Below are positions 44,753-55,400 of a stretch of 64,000 nucleotides of DNA, one piece after another. The stretch spans positions 3,186,501-3,250,500 of the forward strand of contig NZ_AP014809.1 in assembly GCF_002355515.1 (NCBI RefSeq), given 5' to 3'. The first letter of the stretch is position 1; each line of letters opens with the position of its first letter. Both the position numbers and the translations under genes were made by a program. This stretch comes from Methylorubrum populi (GTDB lineage: Bacteria > Pseudomonadota > Alphaproteobacteria > Rhizobiales > Beijerinckiaceae). The notes beneath the pieces were generated by a model. The model did no database searches. It saw nothing but the letters and a program-made list of their open reading frames with translations, and was not told the DNA's origin.

Positions 44753-44769
44753 TGTGAATGTTGTTCACA
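44753..44769. promoter_or_regulatory. TetR-operator-like palindrome
   Basis: TGTGAA-TGTTG-TTCACA, six-base perfect arms, between the TetR gene and the DUF2852 gene. It would be coding only if the longer GTG start (44754) were used for DUF2852, which the better ribosome binding site downstream argues against. Confidence 0.55.
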
Positions 44770-44792
44770 TTCACACCCCGGAGTCCTCAGCC

Positions 44793-45272
44793 GTGAACAC
44801 GTCCTCCACCTCTCCCTGGTCCTGCGGCGCGTCTCACCGCAGCGGTCCCTTCCCCAAGCGTTCGCTCGAAATCGGCGCCATCGTCGTCGCCTTCATCTAC
44901 TGGTGGCCGGTGGCGGTCGCCTACGTCGCCTGGAAGATCGCGGGCTATCCCGCGCTCAGCCGGATGAAGGAGTTCGCCAACAACGGCAGCTTCAGCTTCG
45001 CGGGCGGCTCCGGCCGGTCGCGCTTCGCCCGCGCCTTCGAGGCGGCCACGGGCTCTTCCGGCACAGGTGCCACCTCCGGCAACTGGGCCTTCGAGGAGTA
45101 TCGCCGGGCCGAGCTGGAACGCCTCGAGGCGCGCCGCCGCGCCCTCCAGGAGGAGAGCCGCGCCTTCGCCGAGTTCGTCGAGGAGCTGAAGCGGGCCAAG
45201 GACCGCGAGCAGTTCGACGCCTTCATGGCCAAGCGCCGCTCGGAGGGCGGTGGTCCGACGATCAACGCCTGA
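44793..45272 (+). CDS. DUF2852 membrane-associated protein
   Basis: 159 residues. One strong hydrophobic segment (IGAIVVAFIYWWPVAVAYVAW) near residue 25-45, then a Gly/Ser-rich link and a charged helical C-terminus (ELERLEARRRALQEES, FVEELKRAKDREQFDAFM), which is the DUF2852 layout found throughout Rhizobiales. GTG 44793 with GGAG nine bases upstream is chosen over GTG 44754. Function unknown. A strong terminator follows. Confidence 0.8.
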   Translation: MNTSSTSPWSCGASHRSGPFPKRSLEIGAIVVAFIYWWPVAVAYVAWKIAGYPALSRMKEFANNGSFSFAGGSGRSRFARAFEAATGSSGTGATSGNWAFEEYRRAELERLEARRRALQEESRAFAEFVEELKRAKDREQFDAFMAKRRSEGGGPTINA

Positions 45273-45307
45273 TCGTCCGAATCCCGACTGAGATCTGATC
45301 GGAAGAA

Positions 45308-45338
45308 GGGCTCCCCGCCGGCAGGCGGGGGGCCCTTT
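45308..45338 (+). terminator. Intrinsic terminator after DUF2852
   Basis: GGGCTCCCCGCC pairs with GGCGGGGGGCCC over a four-base loop and is followed by TTTGTG. It separates the DUF2852 gene from the trehalose operon. Confidence 0.75.
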
Positions 45339-45428
45339 GTGCGTTGGAGAACAAAGAGCGTGCGGTGCAGCGATTCCGTCACACTGGGCGGTTGTCGCCG
45401 GTCCAAGCCGCCATAACTGCCGCCACCG

Positions 45429-45453
45429 GGAACAAGCGAAGCCCGGGCGCCTT
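45429..45453 (+). promoter_or_regulatory. Possible EcfG-type promoter of the trehalose/glucan operon
   Basis: GGAAC (45429-45433), 16-base spacer, CCTT; one mismatch to the CGTT -10 of the alphaproteobacterial stress sigma factor. It is about 75 bases before treZ. Trehalose genes belong to the general stress response in several alphaproteobacteria, which supports but does not prove this site. Confidence 0.3.
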
Positions 45454-45525
45454 GTGAGACACAGGAAACGCCCGCCAGCCAGAACGACGATCGATTCCTT
45501 TTCTCCAGCGGAGACCGGTGGCCTG

Positions 45526-47331
45526 ATGCGGCGCGCCCATGCGATGCGGTTCGGCAGCGAGTTTGCCGAGGACGGTGTGCGGTTTGCCCTCTGGGCTCCG
45601 ACCGCCGCGGATGTGACCTTGGTCGTGGACGGGACCGATCATCCCATTCCCGATGCCGGGGAGGGTTGGCGCCGCACCGTGATCCCGGGCGTGAAGGCCG
45701 GCGCGCGCTACGGCTTCCGAATCGACGGCGATCTGGTGGTGCCGGATCCCGCCTCGCGCTTCCAGCCCGACGATGTGTCGGCGCCGTCCGAGGTGATCGA
45801 CCCCAACGCCTACGCGTGGTCGGACGGCGAGTGGACGGGGCGGCCCTGGGAAGAAGCCGTCGTTTACGAGCTGCATGTCGGCACCGCGACGTCCGAGGGC
45901 ACCTATGCCGCCCTCGAGAAGCGGCTCGACGATCTGGTCGATCTCGGCGTCACCGCCATCGAGCTTCTGCCGCTCGCCGACTTCAAGGGCACCCGCAACT
46001 GGGGCTATGACGGCGTGCTCCCCTACGCGCCGGATGCCGCCTATGGCCGCCCGGACGAGCTCAAGCACCTGATCGACACCGCCCATGCCAAGGGCCTGAT
46101 GGTGCTGATCGATTGCGTCTACAACCATTTCGGCCCGGCCGGAAACTATCTTCACGCCTACGCCAAGACCTTCTTCACCGAGCGCCATCAGACGCCCTGG
46201 GGCGCCGGCATCAACTTCGACGGGACGGAATCGGGCCCGGTCGTGCGCGACTACTTCATCGAGAACGCGCTGTACTGGCTCAAGGAATACCATTTCGACG
46301 GCATCCGCTTCGACGCGGTGCACGCGATCCTCGACGACTCCGAAAAACACTTCCTGGCTGAACTCGGTGAGACGATCCGCAAGACCTTTCCGGATCGGCA
46401 CGTTCACCTGATCCTGGAGAACGAGGCGAACCAGGCCCGCTGGCTGGAGCGCGACGAGAAGGGTCTGCCGGTCCTCCACAGCGCGCAGTGGGCGGACGAC
46501 CTGCACCATTGCTGGCACGTGCTGATGACCGGCGAGGATGCCGGCTATTACGAGAGCTTCGCCGACAAGCCCGTGGAGCATCTCGCCCGCTGCCTCGCGG
46601 AGGGCTTTGCCTATCAGGGCGAGCCGTTCCCGACCCTCGACAACCATCCTCGCGGCGAGCCCTCGGCCCATCTGCCGCCCTCGGCCTTCGTCACCTTCCT
46701 CCAGAACCACGATCAGGTCGGCAACCGGGCGCTCGGCGAGCGGCTGAGCCACCTCGCCGACCCGAAGAAGCTCGCGCTCGCGCGCGCCGGGCTGCTGCTC
46801 GCGCCGCAGATCCCGATGCTGTGGATGGGTGAGGAATGGTCGGCCACCGCGCCGTTCCTGTTCTTCGTCGACTTCGCGCCGGACGAGGAACTGAACAAGG
46901 CGGTGCGCGAGGGGCGCCGCCGCGAGTTCAAGAGCTTCGCGGCGTTCGCCGACGACACATCGGTGATCCCCGATCCAACCGAGGCCAAGACCTTCGAGGA
47001 TTCGAAGATCGATTGGGACGAGGCCGAGACCGAACCGCACCGGGCCATCTGGGCCGATACCCGTAACCTGCTCCAGATCCGCCGGCAGAGCGTCGTGCCG
47101 CTCAGCAAGAGCCGATTCCTCGGCGCCAAGGCCGAGATCCCGGCGCCGGGCGTGGTGGATTGCACCTGGCGCTACGAGGACGGCTGGCTGCGCTTCGTCG
47201 TCAATGTCGGAGACGACGAGTTCTCGGCGGTTGCGGACGGCGGTCAGGTGATCTGGTCGAACAGCGGCTCGCGGCAGGCCCTGCAGCTGCCGACCTGGAC
47301 CGGCGTGTTCCTGATCGGGGGCGCCAAGTGA
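45526..47331 (+). CDS. treZ: Malto-oligosyltrehalose trehalohydrolase
   Basis: 601-residue GH13 enzyme that releases trehalose from malto-oligosyltrehalose made by TreY. N-terminal beta-sandwich domain (VRFALWAPTAADVTLVVDG), then the barrel: CVYNHFGPAGNY, nucleophile region GIRFDAVHAI, general acid in LILENEANQARW and the FLQNHDQVGNRALGER motif typical of TreZ. ATG 45526 has GGAG upstream; ATG 45541 is possible. Its stop overlaps the GTG of the next gene (GTGA). First gene of the five-gene trehalose/glucan operon. Confidence 0.93.
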   Translation: MRRAHAMRFGSEFAEDGVRFALWAPTAADVTLVVDGTDHPIPDAGEGWRRTVIPGVKAGARYGFRIDGDLVVPDPASRFQPDDVSAPSEVIDPNAYAWSDGEWTGRPWEEAVVYELHVGTATSEGTYAALEKRLDDLVDLGVTAIELLPLADFKGTRNWGYDGVLPYAPDAAYGRPDELKHLIDTAHAKGLMVLIDCVYNHFGPAGNYLHAYAKTFFTERHQTPWGAGINFDGTESGPVVRDYFIENALYWLKEYHFDGIRFDAVHAILDDSEKHFLAELGETIRKTFPDRHVHLILENEANQARWLERDEKGLPVLHSAQWADDLHHCWHVLMTGEDAGYYESFADKPVEHLARCLAEGFAYQGEPFPTLDNHPRGEPSAHLPPSAFVTFLQNHDQVGNRALGERLSHLADPKKLALARAGLLLAPQIPMLWMGEEWSATAPFLFFVDFAPDEELNKAVREGRRREFKSFAAFADDTSVIPDPTEAKTFEDSKIDWDEAETEPHRAIWADTRNLLQIRRQSVVPLSKSRFLGAKAEIPAPGVVDCTWRYEDGWLRFVVNVGDDEFSAVADGGQVIWSNSGSRQALQLPTWTGVFLIGGAK

Positions 47332-50300
47332 GTTCTTCGAACCCGAATTCTTCCGCCGTGAGTGATTCCGACGTGACTGCCCTCGAACGCCTTGCCGACC
47401 TCGTCGGCATCGCCGACGGATTCACCGATGCCTTCGGGCAGCGGGTCGATACCCCCCTCGATGTCCGCCGCGGCATGCTCGAGGCCCTCGGCTTCGCCGC
47501 GGGCGACGACGACGCGATCCGGCGCAGCCTCGCCGCCGTCGAGGCGGTGCGCGCCAACGTGATCCCGCCGCTGCTGGCGGCCGAAGCACGCCGCGGCGTG
47601 CGCGTGCCGGTGCGGATGGGCGTGACCTCCGGCGCCGTGGCATGGCGGCTCGTCGACGAGCACGACCGTTCCCGCGAGGGCCGCGCCACGCTGACCGCTT
47701 CCGAGGACGGCGCCGGTTTCGATCTGCCGCCGCTGACGCCGGGCTATCACCAGCTCACCATCACCGTCGGCGACCGGCGGGCCCAGGCCTGGATCGTCGC
47801 CGCCCCGCAGAAATGCTGGCGTCCCCGCGCCTATGCCGAGGACGGCGCCCGCGACTGGGGCCTCGCCGCCCAGCTCTACGGCCTTCGCTCGCCGAGCAAT
47901 CTCGGCATCGGCACCTACGCCGATGCCGGCCGCGCCGCCCGCGACGCGGCCCTACGCGGCGCCTCGTTCCTTGGCCTCAGCCCGGCCCATGCCCTGTTCC
48001 CGACCGACAGGGCGAAAATCTCGCCCTACTCGCCGTCCTCGCGGCTGTTCCTCGAAACCCTCTACATCGAGCCTGGCGCGCTACCGGGCTTTACCGACAG
48101 CCCCGCCGCCGCGCTCTTGGAGCAGCACCGAATCCGGATCGAGGCTCTGCGCGACACCTCCCTCGTCGATCATGCCGGCGTGTGGGAGGTGCTGTCCCCC
48201 ATCCTCGAAGCCTATTGGCAGGGATCGGCTGCGCGGGCCGGCAAGGATGCCGGCTTCGCCGCGTTCCGCGAAGAGGGGGGCGAGAACCTCGAATCGCACG
48301 CCACCTTCGACGCGCTCTCGGAGCATTTCCGGAAGCAGGGCGCGCACTGGCTCGGCGACTGGCCGGAGGAGTACCGCCGCGCCGGAACCGACGCGGTGCG
48401 GGCCTTTGCCAGCGAACATGCCGAGCGCATTGCCTACCATATCTTCCTGCAATACCTCGCCGATCGCCAGCTCAAGGCGTCCTCTGAGATGGCGCTCAAG
48501 GCCGGCATGCGGCTCGGGCTCTACCGCGACCTCGCGGTCGGCGCCGACCGGGGCGGTTCGGAGATCTGGTCTCACCCCGAGCGCTTCGCCAACGGCGTCT
48601 CCATCGGCGCGCCGCCGGACCTCCTCGCCCCCAAGGGCCAGGATTGGGGCCTGCCGGCCTTCGATCCGCTCGAAACGGAGCGCGACGGTCTCAAGGCCTT
48701 CCGGGCGCTGGTGAAGGCGAACATGCGCCATGCCGGCGCGATCCGCATCGACCACGCCTTCCAGCTCGCGCGCCTGTTCCTGATCCCGCTGGGCAAGTCC
48801 GCCCGCGAGGGCGCCTATGTGGCGATGCCGTTCGAGCCGATGCTGGCGGTGCTGCGGCTGGAGAGCCACCGCGCCAAATGCCTCGTCATTGCCGAGGATC
48901 TCGGCACCGCGCCGGAGGGCTTCTCCGACGCGCTGATGCAGTCGGGCATCCTCAGCTACCGTATCCTCGCCTTCGAGCGCGAGCACGGCGGCGCCTTCAA
49001 GGCCCCCGAAGCCTACCCGAAGGACGCGCTGACCGCGATCACCACACACGATCTGCCGACCTTCGTCGGCTGGTGGCGCGGGGTCGATACCGACACCCGG
49101 CAGTCGCTGGGCCTCTACGATGCCGACCGGGCCGAGGCCGAGCGCACTGAGCGCGTCGCCGAGCGCTGGCGCCTGTCGGAGGCTCTGGCTGCGCAGCAGC
49201 TCCTGCCGAGTTCCGAGCCGCCGGAGCACGCGCCGTTCGAGGCCGCTGCCCGCTATCTCGCCCGCGCGCCCTCGATCCTGACCGCAGTGCAGTACGAGGA
49301 CGTGGTCGGTGAACTCTCCCAGGCCAACGTGCCGGGCTCAACCGAGGGCTACCCGAACTGGCGGCGCAAGCTCGACCGAAATCTGGAGGCCATCGCTGCC
49401 CCGGGCGGCCCGCTGGCGAAGCTCGCCGCCGCCCTCTCGGCGGAGGAGCGCGGGCCTCGCTCGGGTGCCGCGCGGCTCGCCTCGGCCCCGCCGCGGGCGA
49501 CCTACCGCCTGCAATTCCACGAGGGCTTCACCTTCGCGGATGCGGAAAAAATCGTCCCGTATCTCGCCAAGCTCGGGATCAGCCACGTCTACGCCTCGCC
49601 GCTGCAGCGGGCGCGGCCGGGCTCGACCCACGGCTACGACATCGTCGATCACTCGCAGATCAACCCGGAGATCGGCGGCGAGGAAGGCTTCCGCCGTTTC
49701 ACCGACGCGCTCCACGCGCACGGGCTGAAGCTGCTTCTCGACATCGTCCCCAACCACATGGGCGTCGGCGGGGCCGACAATCCGTGGTGGCTCTCGGTGC
49801 TCGAATGGGGTGGGCTGTCGCCCGCGGCCAACGCCTTCGATATCGATTGGGAGCGGCTCGGCGCCAACGGCAAGCTCGTCATCCCCTTCCTCGGCGAGCG
49901 CTACGGCGAGGCGCTGGAGAAGGGCACGCTGGAGCTGAAGTTCGATGAGGCGGCCGGCGCCTTCAGCGTCTGGCACTACGAGCACCAGTTCCCGATCTGC
50001 CCGCTGCAATACCCGACGATCCTCAACCGGGCGCTCGCGGCTCTGGGCGAGATCGGCGACGACATGTCGGCGGAGGTGCTCTCGATCACCGAGCGCCTTC
50101 GGACCATGGGCGAGGAGACCAATCTCGAGCGCCGCCGGGCCATGCCCGAGGCCGCCGAGCAGCTGAAGCGCCAGCTCGCGGGCGCCGTGCGCGCTTCGCC
50201 GCAGATCGCCGCCTCGATCTACCGGGCGCTGCATCTCCTCAACGGCAACCGCGACTATCCCGACAGCTTCGGCCCGCTGCACCGGCTGCTCGAACAGCAA

Positions 50301-52283
50301 TCCTACCGCCTCGCTCACTGGCGGATCGCCTCGAGCGACATCAACTACCGCCGCTTCTTCGACGTGAACTCGCTTGCGGGCCTGCGCGTCGAGCTGTCGG
50401 ACGTGTTCGTCCGCTCGCACGACCTGCTGTTCCGCCTGATCGGCGAGGGTCGGATCGACGGACTGCGCATCGACCACATCGACGGTTTGGCCGACCCGCT
50501 CGGCTATGCCCGCGCGCTCCAGGCGGCCGTCGGACCCGGCTTCTACATCGTGGTCGAAAAGATTCTGGAGCCCGGCGAGAAGCTGCGCGACTGGCCGGTC
50601 GCCGGCACCACCGGCTACGACGTGCTGAACCAGCTCGACGGCATCCTCGTCGATCAGGCGCTGAAGCCGCGCATCGAAAAGTTCTATCGGTGGGCCACCG
50701 ATATGGACGAGCCCTACGGCTTCCAGTTCCGGGCGGCCAAGGCGGAGATTCTGGAGATCAGCTTCGCCTCGGAACTCGAGGTGATGACCGGCGACCTCAA
50801 GCAGATCGCCGATTCCGACCGGCGCACCCGCGACTTCTCCACCAACGCCATCCGCCGGGCGCTGATCGAGATCGTGGCGCGGTTTCCCGTCTACCGCTCC
50901 TACCTGCCGGGCGATCTCGACGAGACCGAGATCGAGGCCGAGGACGTGCGGCTGATCGAGGGGGCCGTTCGCAAGGCGAAGCGCTGGAGCGCCCTGCCGG
51001 ACCGCTCGGTGCACGATTTCGCCGCCGATGCCCTGCTCGGCCGCCTCGATCTCGGTGGGGCCGGGCATCCGGACCAGCAGGTGGTGTTGCGCTTCCGTCG
51101 CCGCTTCCAGCAGCTCACCGGTCCGGTGATGGCCAAGAGCCTGGAAGACACGCTGTTCTACCGCTTCGTCGAGCTGCTTGCTCTCAACGAGGTCGGCGGC
51201 GATCCCGGCGAGTACGGCATCGACGCCGAGCATTTCCACGCGCTTCAGGCCGCCCGAGCCCGCGACTGGCCGAACGCGATGATCACCACCGCGACCCACG
51301 ACACCAAGCGCGGCGAGGATGCCCGCTCGCGCCAACTCGCCCTGTCCGAGTTGCCGGAAGAGTGGGCGCGGGCCTGGGATACGTGGCGCCGCGCCTCCGA
51401 GCCGCACATCAAGCAGGTCGAGGGCGAGCCGGCGCCGGACCCGAACGATCAGTGGATGTTCCTCCAGGCCATCCTCGGCGCATGGCCGCTCGAGCTGCTG
51501 GAAGGCGACGACGCGGAGGAGATCGAGGATTTTCGCAAGCGTCTCGATGCCTACGCCGAGAAGGCTCTGCGCGAGAGCAAGCGTCGGTCGAGCTGGGTGA
51601 ATGTCGACGAAGGCTACGAGGGCGCGGTCCACGCGCTCTTCGCGGCGCTCGTCACCCCCGGCTCGGACTGCCTGAACCGGTTTCGGCCGCTGGTGCGGCG
51701 CCTCGCTTTCCTCGGCATGATCGCCGGGCTCGGGCGCACCGTCCTCAAATGCACCCTGCCGGGGATCCCCGACACCTACCAGGGCACCGAATTCTGGGAC
51801 TTCTCCTTCGTCGATCCCGACAATCGCCGGCCGGTGGATTACGAGGAGCGGGCCCAGGCTCTGGAGGCCGGCGGCACGCCGTCGGAGCTGATCGGCTCCT
51901 GGCCGGACGGGCGGGTGAAGCAGGCGACCCTGGCGCGCCTGCTCGCCGACCGTGCGGCGCGCCCGGCCTTCTACGCCGATGCCGACTACCGGCCGCTCGC
52001 CGCGGAGGGCGCGCGCTCCGACCACATCATCGCCTTCACCCGCTCTGCGGCGACCTCCGGCGAGGACGACCTGTTGGTGGCGGTGCCCCGCCTTGTCGCA
52101 CGGCTGACGCCCGAATCAGGCTGGTCGGGCGAGGCCTTCGCCGGAACGGTCCTGAAGGTGCCGGAGGGCAGCCGATGGGTGGACGTGATCGGCGGCGGCG
52201 AACTCGCCGCGGAGAGCGATCGGCTCGATCTCGGTCGGCTCTTCGCGGCGCTGCCCTATGTGGTGCTGCGGCGGGCCGCCTGA
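47328..52283 (+). CDS. Fused 4-alpha-glucanotransferase (MalQ) and malto-oligosyltrehalose synthase (TreY)
   Basis: 1651-residue fusion starting at GTG 47328 (GTG 47358 possible). The N-terminal GH77 part (to about 700) has RIDHAFQLARLF, AEDLGTAPEGF and TTHDLPTFVGWW, the MalQ active-site segments. The C-terminal GH13 part (from about 724) has RATYRLQFHEGFTF, GLRIDHIDGLADP, VVEKILEPGE and TATHDTKRGEDARSR, diagnostic of TreY. MalQ reshuffles malto-oligosaccharides; TreY turns the reducing-end glucose into a trehalosyl unit for TreZ. The fusion channels short glucans into usable lengths. All catalytic residues look intact in both halves. Confidence 0.93.
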   Translation: MSSSNPNSSAVSDSDVTALERLADLVGIADGFTDAFGQRVDTPLDVRRGMLEALGFAAGDDDAIRRSLAAVEAVRANVIPPLLAAEARRGVRVPVRMGVTSGAVAWRLVDEHDRSREGRATLTASEDGAGFDLPPLTPGYHQLTITVGDRRAQAWIVAAPQKCWRPRAYAEDGARDWGLAAQLYGLRSPSNLGIGTYADAGRAARDAALRGASFLGLSPAHALFPTDRAKISPYSPSSRLFLETLYIEPGALPGFTDSPAAALLEQHRIRIEALRDTSLVDHAGVWEVLSPILEAYWQGSAARAGKDAGFAAFREEGGENLESHATFDALSEHFRKQGAHWLGDWPEEYRRAGTDAVRAFASEHAERIAYHIFLQYLADRQLKASSEMALKAGMRLGLYRDLAVGADRGGSEIWSHPERFANGVSIGAPPDLLAPKGQDWGLPAFDPLETERDGLKAFRALVKANMRHAGAIRIDHAFQLARLFLIPLGKSAREGAYVAMPFEPMLAVLRLESHRAKCLVIAEDLGTAPEGFSDALMQSGILSYRILAFEREHGGAFKAPEAYPKDALTAITTHDLPTFVGWWRGVDTDTRQSLGLYDADRAEAERTERVAERWRLSEALAAQQLLPSSEPPEHAPFEAAARYLARAPSILTAVQYEDVVGELSQANVPGSTEGYPNWRRKLDRNLEAIAAPGGPLAKLAAALSAEERGPRSGAARLASAPPRATYRLQFHEGFTFADAEKIVPYLAKLGISHVYASPLQRARPGSTHGYDIVDHSQINPEIGGEEGFRRFTDALHAHGLKLLLDIVPNHMGVGGADNPWWLSVLEWGGLSPAANAFDIDWERLGANGKLVIPFLGERYGEALEKGTLELKFDEAAGAFSVWHYEHQFPICPLQYPTILNRALAALGEIGDDMSAEVLSITERLRTMGEETNLERRRAMPEAAEQLKRQLAGAVRASPQIAASIYRALHLLNGNRDYPDSFGPLHRLLEQQSYRLAHWRIASSDINYRRFFDVNSLAGLRVELSDVFVRSHDLLFRLIGEGRIDGLRIDHIDGLADPLGYARALQAAVGPGFYIVVEKILEPGEKLRDWPVAGTTGYDVLNQLDGILVDQALKPRIEKFYRWATDMDEPYGFQFRAAKAEILEISFASELEVMTGDLKQIADSDRRTRDFSTNAIRRALIEIVARFPVYRSYLPGDLDETEIEAEDVRLIEGAVRKAKRWSALPDRSVHDFAADALLGRLDLGGAGHPDQQVVLRFRRRFQQLTGPVMAKSLEDTLFYRFVELLALNEVGGDPGEYGIDAEHFHALQAARARDWPNAMITTATHDTKRGEDARSRQLALSELPEEWARAWDTWRRASEPHIKQVEGEPAPDPNDQWMFLQAILGAWPLELLEGDDAEEIEDFRKRLDAYAEKALRESKRRSSWVNVDEGYEGAVHALFAALVTPGSDCLNRFRPLVRRLAFLGMIAGLGRTVLKCTLPGIPDTYQGTEFWDFSFVDPDNRRPVDYEERAQALEAGGTPSELIGSWPDGRVKQATLARLLADRAARPAFYADADYRPLAAEGARSDHIIAFTRSAATSGEDDLLVAVPRLVARLTPESGWSGEAFAGTVLKVPEGSRWVDVIGGGELAAESDRLDLGRLFAALPYVVLRRAA

Positions 52284-52421
52284 GGCGGCCGCACGAGAGG
52301 CCCGCTCATCGGCCGTCCAGGCCGTGACCATCCCGGGTCGGCGGGGGTTTCGCGAGAGGCGCCCCGCGGCCTCGATCTATCAGAACGCGCTCGGCGAGAA
52401 GCGATAAGACGGAGGCGATCC

Positions 52422-55400
52422 ATGAACGCACCGAACACCGCGATGGCGCCCGCGACCCGGACCGGCGCGGAGACCGTGGCCCTGCCCGCCGCCTTCGCCC
52501 CGCGCGCGGAGGGGCCGCGCATCTACAACCTGTTCCCGCTTCTGGTCGGGACGGTCTCGGCCTGGACGGCGGAGCTGCCGCGGATTGCCGAACTCGGCTT
52601 CAACTGGGTTTATCTCAACCCCTTCCACCAGACCGGCGGCTCGCGCAGCCTCTACGCCGTGGCCGATCTCGACCGCCTGGACGAGCGTTTCCGCGACGGC
52701 GACGGCACCTCGGACGACGAGCAGATCGCCCGCTTCTGCCGGGCGGCGGACTCGCACGGCGTCTCGGTGATGAGCGATCTCGTCATCAACCACACCGCCG
52801 ACAACGCCCGCCTGTTCCACGAGCGGCCGGACCTGTTCGTGCGCGACGCCGAGGGCAAGCCGGTGAGCCCGGCGGCGATCGACCCGGACGATCCCTCAAA
52901 GCGCACGGTCTGGGGCGACCTGATCGAGCTCGACTATCATTCCGGGCATGCCCGGGACGAATTGGTCCGCATCTTCGACGGCTATATCGGCCGGCTCCAG
53001 CGCCTGGGCGTGCGCGGCTTCCGGTGTGACGCCGCCTACAAGGTGCCTCCGGAGGTCTGGCGCGCCCTGATCCAGGCGGCCAAGGGGCGCGAGCCGGACA
53101 CGCTGTTCGCGGCGGAGACGTTGGGCTGCACCTTCGAGGAGGCGCAGGCGACCGCCGGCGCCGGCTTCGACTACCTGTTCAACTCCTTCGCGTGGTGGAA
53201 TCTCAAGGCGCCATGGGCCCTGGAGCAGTATGACCGGCTACGGGTGGTCGCGCCCTCCATCGCCTTCCCCGAGAACCACGACATGGCGCGGCTGGCCGCC
53301 GACATCCCCGGCGGCGCGGAGGCGGTCGCCCGGCAGCTGAGGACGCGCTACGCCCTCTCGGCCTTCTTCTCCGCCGGCGTGCTGATGCCGATCGGCTACG
53401 AGTGGGGCTATCGCCGCGCGCTGCACGTAGTCGAGACCACGCCGGGCTCGCGCGAGCACGACACCGGCATCGACATCTCCGGCTACGTGGCGGCGATCAA
53501 CGCGCTCAAGGCCGAGATCCCGGCGGCGAATGTGGAGGGGGCGCAGATGCGTCTCTCGGCGCCGGACGCGCCCTTCACCGCCCTGTTCCGCACGGATACC
53601 GGCCATCCGGCCTCGGCGCATTCGGCGACGCTGATCCTGTTCAATCCGGGCGACACGCCGGCGCCGGTCGATGCCGGGCGCCTCATCGAGCGCACCGGCG
53701 GCCAGCTCGGCACCTTCAACGACCGCACGCCCGACGCCGAGCCGATCGCCTTCCATCCCGGAGCCAGCATCGATCTTCAGCCGGGCGAGCTGCGCATCCT
53801 CGTGGCCGAGCGCGCCAAGGTCGCCGCTCCGCCGCCCCCGACGGTGCCGGAGGGCAAGGGCCGCGTCGTCATCGAGGCCGTGACGCCGGAGATCGATGGC
53901 GGCCGCTCAGCGGTGAAGCGCGTCGTCGGCGAGCAGGTGCGGGTCGAGGCCGACATCTTCTCCGACGGGCATGAGATCATCAACGCGGCGATCCTGTCGC
54001 GCGTCGTCGGCGAGGAGACGTGGCGGCGCGACCCAATGGTGTTCGTGGACAACGACCGCTGGGCCGGCCATTTCCCGCTGGAGAAGAACGCCCGCTACGA
54101 GTTCACGATCGAGGCGTGGCGCGACGGCTTCTCCTCCTGGGTCCGCGACACGCTCAAGAAGCGCGATGCCGGCGTGGATGTGCGCCTAGAGACGATCGAG
54201 GGCGTCGAGCTGATACAGATCGCCGAGGATCTGGCGAGCGGCGCCGACAAGCAGCGGCTCGACGCGCTGATCCGCTCGCTCGCCGCCGAGCCCGAAGGCT
54301 CGTCCGTGATTCTCGAAAAAATCCTAGCACCCGAGGCGATGTCGCTGATCCGGCGGAACGCCGAGCGGGTGAACCTCTCGCGCTATCCCGTGAACATCCC
54401 GGTGATCGCCGATCGCCTCGCAGCCCGGTTCTCGGCCTGGTACGAGATCTTCCCGCGCTCGCAATCGGGCGATCCGAACCGCCACGGCACCTTCCAAGAC
54501 GTGATCCGGCGCCTGCCGGAGATCCGCGAACTCGGCTTCGACGTGCTCTACTTCACGCCGATCCACCCGATCGGGAAGACCAACCGCAAGGGCAAGAACA
54601 ACACGCTCAAGGCCCAGCCGGGCGATGTCGGCTCGGTCTACGCGGTGGGCTCGGAGGAGGGTGGCCACGAGGCCGTGCATCCCGAACTCGGCACGCTGGA
54701 GGATTTCCGCTGGCTCGTCGCCGCGAGCCACGCCCACGGCATGGAAGTCGCCATCGACTTCGCGATCCAGTGCTCGCCCGATCACCCCTGGATCAAGAAC
54801 CATCCCGAATGGTTCGAGTGGCGCCCCGACGGCACGCTGAAATTCGCCGAGAACCCGCCGAAGAAGTACGAGGACATCTCCAACGTCCACTTCTACGGCG
54901 GTGCGCTGCCCTCGCTCTGGATCGAGCTGCGCGACATCGTCCTCGGCTGGTGCGCCCACGGCGCCCGCATTTTCCGGGTCGACAACCCGCACACCAAGCC
55001 GATCCCGTTCTGGGAGTGGATGCTGCGCGAGGTGAACGCGCAGTACCCTGACGCGATCTTCCTGGCCGAGGCCTTCACCCGGCCGAAGATGATGAAGAAG
55101 CTCGCCAAGGCCGGCTATCAGCAGAGCTACACCTACTTCACGTGGCGCAACACGAAGGCTGAGCTGACCGAGTACGCGTTGGAGCTGGCCGGCGAGATGG
55201 GCGAGTATTATCGCCCCAACTTCTTCGCGAATACGCCGGATATCAATCCGTACTATCTCCAGACCAGCGGCCGGCCTGGCTTCATCGTGCGCGCGACGCT
55301 GGCCGCGACGCTCTCCTCGATCTACGGCATCTATAACGGCTTCGAGCTGTGCGAGGCCGCCCCCTATCCGGGCAAGGAAGAGTATCTCGACTCTGAGAAG

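Noticed and set aside
49338..52025. 895-codon minus-strand frame opposite the TreY half of the fusion
   Set aside because: Lies fully inside a catalytically complete gene on the other strand, no motif, no ribosome binding site.
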